64,000 nucleotides of DNA, taken from assembly GCF_018614055.1 (NCBI RefSeq), contig NZ_JAGGPB010000050.1, forward strand, positions 1-64,000, read 5' to 3'. Of the stretch, positions 63,991-64,000 are shown one piece after another. The translations under genes were made by a program, and so were the position numbers. The notes beneath the pieces are model-generated. The model was given only the letters and a program-made list of their open reading frames with translations. It was not told the DNA's origin and ran no database searches. The stretch comes from Streptomyces sp. ISL-98. GTDB taxonomy: Bacteria > Actinomycetota > Actinomycetes > Streptomycetales > Streptomycetaceae. Each line of letters starts with the position of its first letter. The first letter of the stretch is position 1.

Positions 63991-64000
63991 CAGTGCAGCA

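Overview
The window is high-GC actinobacterial DNA, almost certainly Streptomyces or a close relative. The codon bias is extreme, rare TTA codons occur only in accessory genes, and the families are typical of the genus: SARP regulator, XRE/ATPase/DUF397 module, secreted phospholipase A2, AfsA and MbtH. No rRNA, tRNA, CRISPR array, transposase or phage gene was recognised. Most of the window is accessory DNA for specialised metabolism, export and regulation.

Layout. Positions 1-5.4 kb hold a secreted protein with a frameshifted signal peptide, a lipoprotein, a creatininase, a two-TTA XRE regulator and a module of tiny regulatory genes. 5.4-8.7 kb is a MacB/FtsX-type ABC exporter. 8.9-18.5 kb is mixed: an SbnB-like amino-acid dehydrogenase, a SARP with an NB-ARC domain, phospholipase A2, an alpha/beta hydrolase, an orphan MbtH, and an exporter-hydrolase-flavin monooxygenase operon. 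18.7-43.4 kb is the central cluster. A rightward operon (Gfo/Idh, two ATP-grasp ligases, MFS exporter, TrpF, PaaK-like adenylating enzyme, BacA/prephenate-dehydratase-like protein, amidohydrolase) converges on a roughly 15.7 kb leftward operon. In order of transcription the leftward operon encodes a nucleotide-sugar 6-dehydrogenase, TrpD, TrpC, TrpB, TrpA, two DegT aminotransferases, a sugar isomerase, an M20 deacylase, an Ldh2 dehydrogenase, Gfo/Idh, a free-standing B3/4 domain, anthranilate synthase I and II, and an iron-sulfur flavin reductase. A divergent MocR regulator caps it at 43.5 kb.

45-53.5 kb holds a ferredoxin/P450 pair (the P450 has a TTA codon), a DrrAB-like ABC exporter, an MMPL exporter, the remains of a KdpD-like kinase, and a DUF4097 gene with a ribbon-helix-helix regulator. 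Three promoter regions here share paired TGGCGCCA palindromes, which suggests a small regulon. 53.6-64 kb holds a NarL-type two-component system, a phosphopantetheinyl transferase, a UbiA prenyltransferase behind a possible attenuator, and a compact type II synthase set: ACP, KS-alpha, a Cys-less KS-beta, an AfsA-family protein, a HAD phosphatase, FabG and FabD. The set runs to the right edge, so this locus probably continues.

How it may fit together (inference). The central cluster carries every step from chorismate to tryptophan, including a dedicated TrpF that most Streptomyces lack because PriA does that job. It also has amino-sugar-acid genes, two peptide-ligase-type ATP-grasp enzymes, a BacA-like protein, an aromatic-acid activating enzyme and an exporter. 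I read it as a non-NRPS pathway for an amide-linked product built from an aromatic amino acid and an amino-sugar or amino-acid partner. The lone B3/4 domain could be a tRNA-editing self-protection factor. I could not match the arrangement to a known product. The right-hand KS/AfsA/HAD set looks like a separate locus for a small acyl-derived lactone or furan, or a reduced polyketide.
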